DNA of 7,650 nt from an uncultured Clostridia bacterium (GTDB taxonomy: Bacteria; Bacillota_A; Clostridia; Oscillospirales; Ruminococcaceae), in assembly GCA_947169455.1 (NCBI GenBank), contig CAMVPV010000056.1, positions 1 through 7,650 on the forward strand, written 5' to 3'. The notes below the pieces were generated by a model, which was given only the letters and a program-made list of their open reading frames with translations, was not told where the DNA came from and did no database searches. This document shows, piece by piece, positions 7,301 through 7,650 of this stretch (positions within the stretch are counted from its first letter, which is position 1; the number at the start of each line of letters is the position of its first letter). A program made the translations under genes and the position numbers.

Positions 7301-7422
7301 ACCGAAGCATATGACACGGGTATGCTGTCACAGGCTGCATATGCCGCGCCGCTCATCATCTGGAGAGCTATCGCTGCTACTGCTGCTGCCGCGGCTATGC
7401 GCTTTCTGAATTTAGTGTTCAA
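4309..7422 (-). CDS. Secreted M16C (presequence-protease-like) zinc metallopeptidase
   Basis: Predicted 1037-residue inverzincin peptidase of the M16C/PreP group, which degrades unfolded peptides inside a closing two-half chamber. Residues 1-29 form a Sec signal peptide: basic KFRKR (4-8), Ala-rich core (10-20) and an AYA cleavage site (27-29). The enzyme is therefore probably extracellular; no LPxTG or C-terminal membrane anchor is seen. After a linker, VGQTIQGFTVKEIRPY opens the catalytic half. The zinc site is HVFEH (122-126: H122, catalytic E125, H126), followed by a SFINAMT segment. The third ligand is E221 in GTVYSEM, 95 residues after H126, a PreP-like spacing. HPSN occurs at 274-277. 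A charged helical hinge (about 520-560) matches the M16C-associated linker. In the C-terminal half R887 and Y893 (R-x5-Y) and YRDPN (910-914) match the substrate-binding region of PreP. The TTG start is chosen because GGGAG lies 8 nt upstream, while the ATG at 7488 lies upstream of the promoter's -10. Single-gene unit. Confidence 0.95.
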   Translation of the reverse strand: MNTKFRKRIAAAAAVAAIALQMMSGAAYAACDSIPVSYASVAEVTAAAKPAVSERTGLEVGQTIQGFTVKEIRPYAPLQAEMILLEHKKTGAQFLFIANDDNDCNFTLAFHTVAENEHGTPHVFEHATLAGSDKYPAEAFFQIMTQTYCSFINAMTLPTATIYPISSLSEDQLLKYADYYTDACFHPMILKNEDIYKQEAWRYRLDKKDGELTVEGTVYSEMLSAGDINYAADTSNYRTAFPGSTVSNDYGGTPDHITDLTYEEVRDYHEKYYHPSNCTAVLYGDIKNFESFAELLNKEFSKYNKKTFDFTDKDYKPLKKAASSYTASPASKDDDTAGQTIVHRDYILRDISSDDLMKMELLSVTLNDENSPLITSIRKVYPQASISAKISLDGPEKMLNITVNGVDKKDGEKIKSLIDSSLEKMAKDGIRQKTIEKISHILKANNLLTGEGSTKGVMAAANIAYAYCCTDDIWFYTDVNGDLDRIVEYNENGDFKRLLKKYVKNNKLRVLTVTYPEKGLLEKTEKAREKKLEQIKASMTDAELDQLVKDTKEFDSRIGADDETIAKIVSEVKGVSLKNLPENVKKYNVSDTTDSRNVRTLSVDADISGIGFVDAYLDISDLTVDEAMWAQLYLDLMFSADTAKHKAADIADSRSVSLINYSAGINTITSKDEKSFTPYIAFGWTVLNEDMEKSFDVLAEALMTTKTDKKSLIKGTAQSARTSIMDEITANPDGLMFSGAFNSITGEAEYNYSIYYINYYNFLGKVLDTLEKDPKAVTSKLNKVRSKLSNSYGAIFGYTGDKEAIESFNTCSAKFADKLGNKKKTRAEYKTAKMYDAFMVNSGANFNYQVIDLKDIGKNKPLSYAEAAEYQVFATMLTDAYMLPYLRYYYGSYNASAELDPDLGIALTTYRDPNIAETKVVYDSLGDYLDSYKIDKTTLEGYIMSVYSSAVRSGGNLSEANTALSLKIEGKDYYTEKKSIFKALKKLTPKRMNEIKKSFVKVSKEGRFYSVGTSSEVKKNKDLYKDTIAPFGTGKKK

Positions 7423-7437
7423 ACATATTACTCCCTT
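7420..7437 (-). promoter_or_regulatory. Ribosome binding site and TTG start with overlapping ATG mini-ORF
   Basis: AAGGGAG (7437-7431) is spaced 8 nt from TTG (7422-7420), the only suitable in-frame start that gives an intact signal peptide. An out-of-frame ATG (7426-7424) lies 4 nt after the same ribosome binding site. It opens a four-codon ORF (M-F-E-H) ending at TAA 7414-7412, just inside the protease gene. The two starts would compete for ribosomes. Confidence 0.75.
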
Positions 7438-7459
7438 CAAGTATAAAGAATATATAACC

Positions 7460-7488
7460 ATTATATATCCGTGATAATAATTTGTCAA
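7460..7488 (-). promoter_or_regulatory. Perfect consensus sigma-A promoter for the protease
   Basis: On the minus strand TTGACA (7488-7483) and TATAAT (7465-7460) are separated by exactly 17 nt. The expected start is near 7453, so the leader is only about 30 nt. This promoter rules out the upstream ATG at 7488 as the translation start and implies strong constitutive expression unless something represses it. Confidence 0.9.
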
Positions 7489-7510
7489 GAATTTCCCGCA
7501 ATGTTTTGTT

Positions 7511-7549
7511 AATGCACAGTTAAAACATAACGGGTGTTAACCGTGCATT
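7511..7549. promoter_or_regulatory. Inverted repeat upstream of the protease promoter (possible operator)
   Basis: AATGCAC (7511-7517) pairs with GTGCATT (7543-7549); after one mismatch GTTAA (7519-7523) pairs with TTAAC (7537-7541), leaving a 13-nt loop. The repeat ends 22 nt upstream of the -35 hexamer. On the plus strand T's follow (7550-7552, after TT in the stem), so it could alternatively terminate plus-strand transcription, though no plus-strand gene is present. On the minus strand no T-tract follows. The remaining 7553-7650 holds no gene I can support, only a weak 5-bp repeat ACAGT/ACTGT (7572-7576, 7591-7595) and an isolated -10-like TATAAT on the minus strand (7624-7619). Confidence 0.45.
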
Positions 7550-7650
7550 TTTGTGCTCAATTACCTGTAAAACAGTGACCGCTCCCGCCGACTGTCCAGA
7601 CCAAACGCATGAGTTACAATTATATTGCAAAATCGGTATATCAATTCTTT

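Noticed and set aside
7423..7488. N-terminal extension of the protease to the ATG at 7488
   Set aside because: This ATG lies in the -35 region of the perfect promoter, upstream of the transcription start, and the extension would bury the signal peptide.
7553..7650. Possible further promoter (TATAAT at 7624-7619, minus strand)
   Set aside because: No -35 at proper spacing (nearest TTGATA is 14 nt away), and a perfect promoter already lies closer to the gene.

Overview
The window looks like an ordinary chromosomal stretch of a low-to-mid GC Gram-positive anaerobe of the Clostridia. A Ruminococcus-like Oscillospiraceae member is my best guess from protein style, near-consensus sigma-A promoters and strong AGGAGG-type ribosome binding sites. 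That placement is inference, because no rRNA or other marker gene is present. All four recognisable genes lie on the minus strand, so transcription runs from high to low coordinates. I see no tRNA, rRNA, CRISPR array, insertion sequence or phage gene.

In transcription order: (1) 7650-7423 is a gene-free upstream region with an inverted repeat (7511-7549) and a consensus promoter (TTGACA-17-TATAAT, 7488-7460). (2) 7422-4309 encodes a secreted M16C zinc metallopeptidase of the presequence-protease (PreP) type, starting at TTG and ending at a strong intrinsic terminator (4281-4242). (3) A second promoter (TTGACG-17-TATAAT with extended -10, 4172-4144) drives a MATE-family efflux transporter (4082-2694), followed by two terminator-like hairpins. 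(4) A third promoter (TTGACA-18-TATAAT, 2440-2411) leads into a leader of about 170 nt holding a possible 38-codon ORF, then comM/yifB (2234-708), and 49 nt later a GNAT acetyltransferase (658-155), probably in the same transcript. (5) 154-1 is gene-free but rich in inverted repeats.

The genes form three transcription units with unrelated predicted roles: extracellular peptide degradation, drug or metabolite export, and a DNA-processing ATPase with an acetyltransferase. I find no convincing new multi-gene system. The points most worth a second look are the secreted PreP-type protease with its TTG start overlapped by a four-codon ATG ORF, the leader ORF that ends in frame 9 nt before comM, the inverted repeat upstream of the protease promoter, and the structured non-coding end at 1-154.
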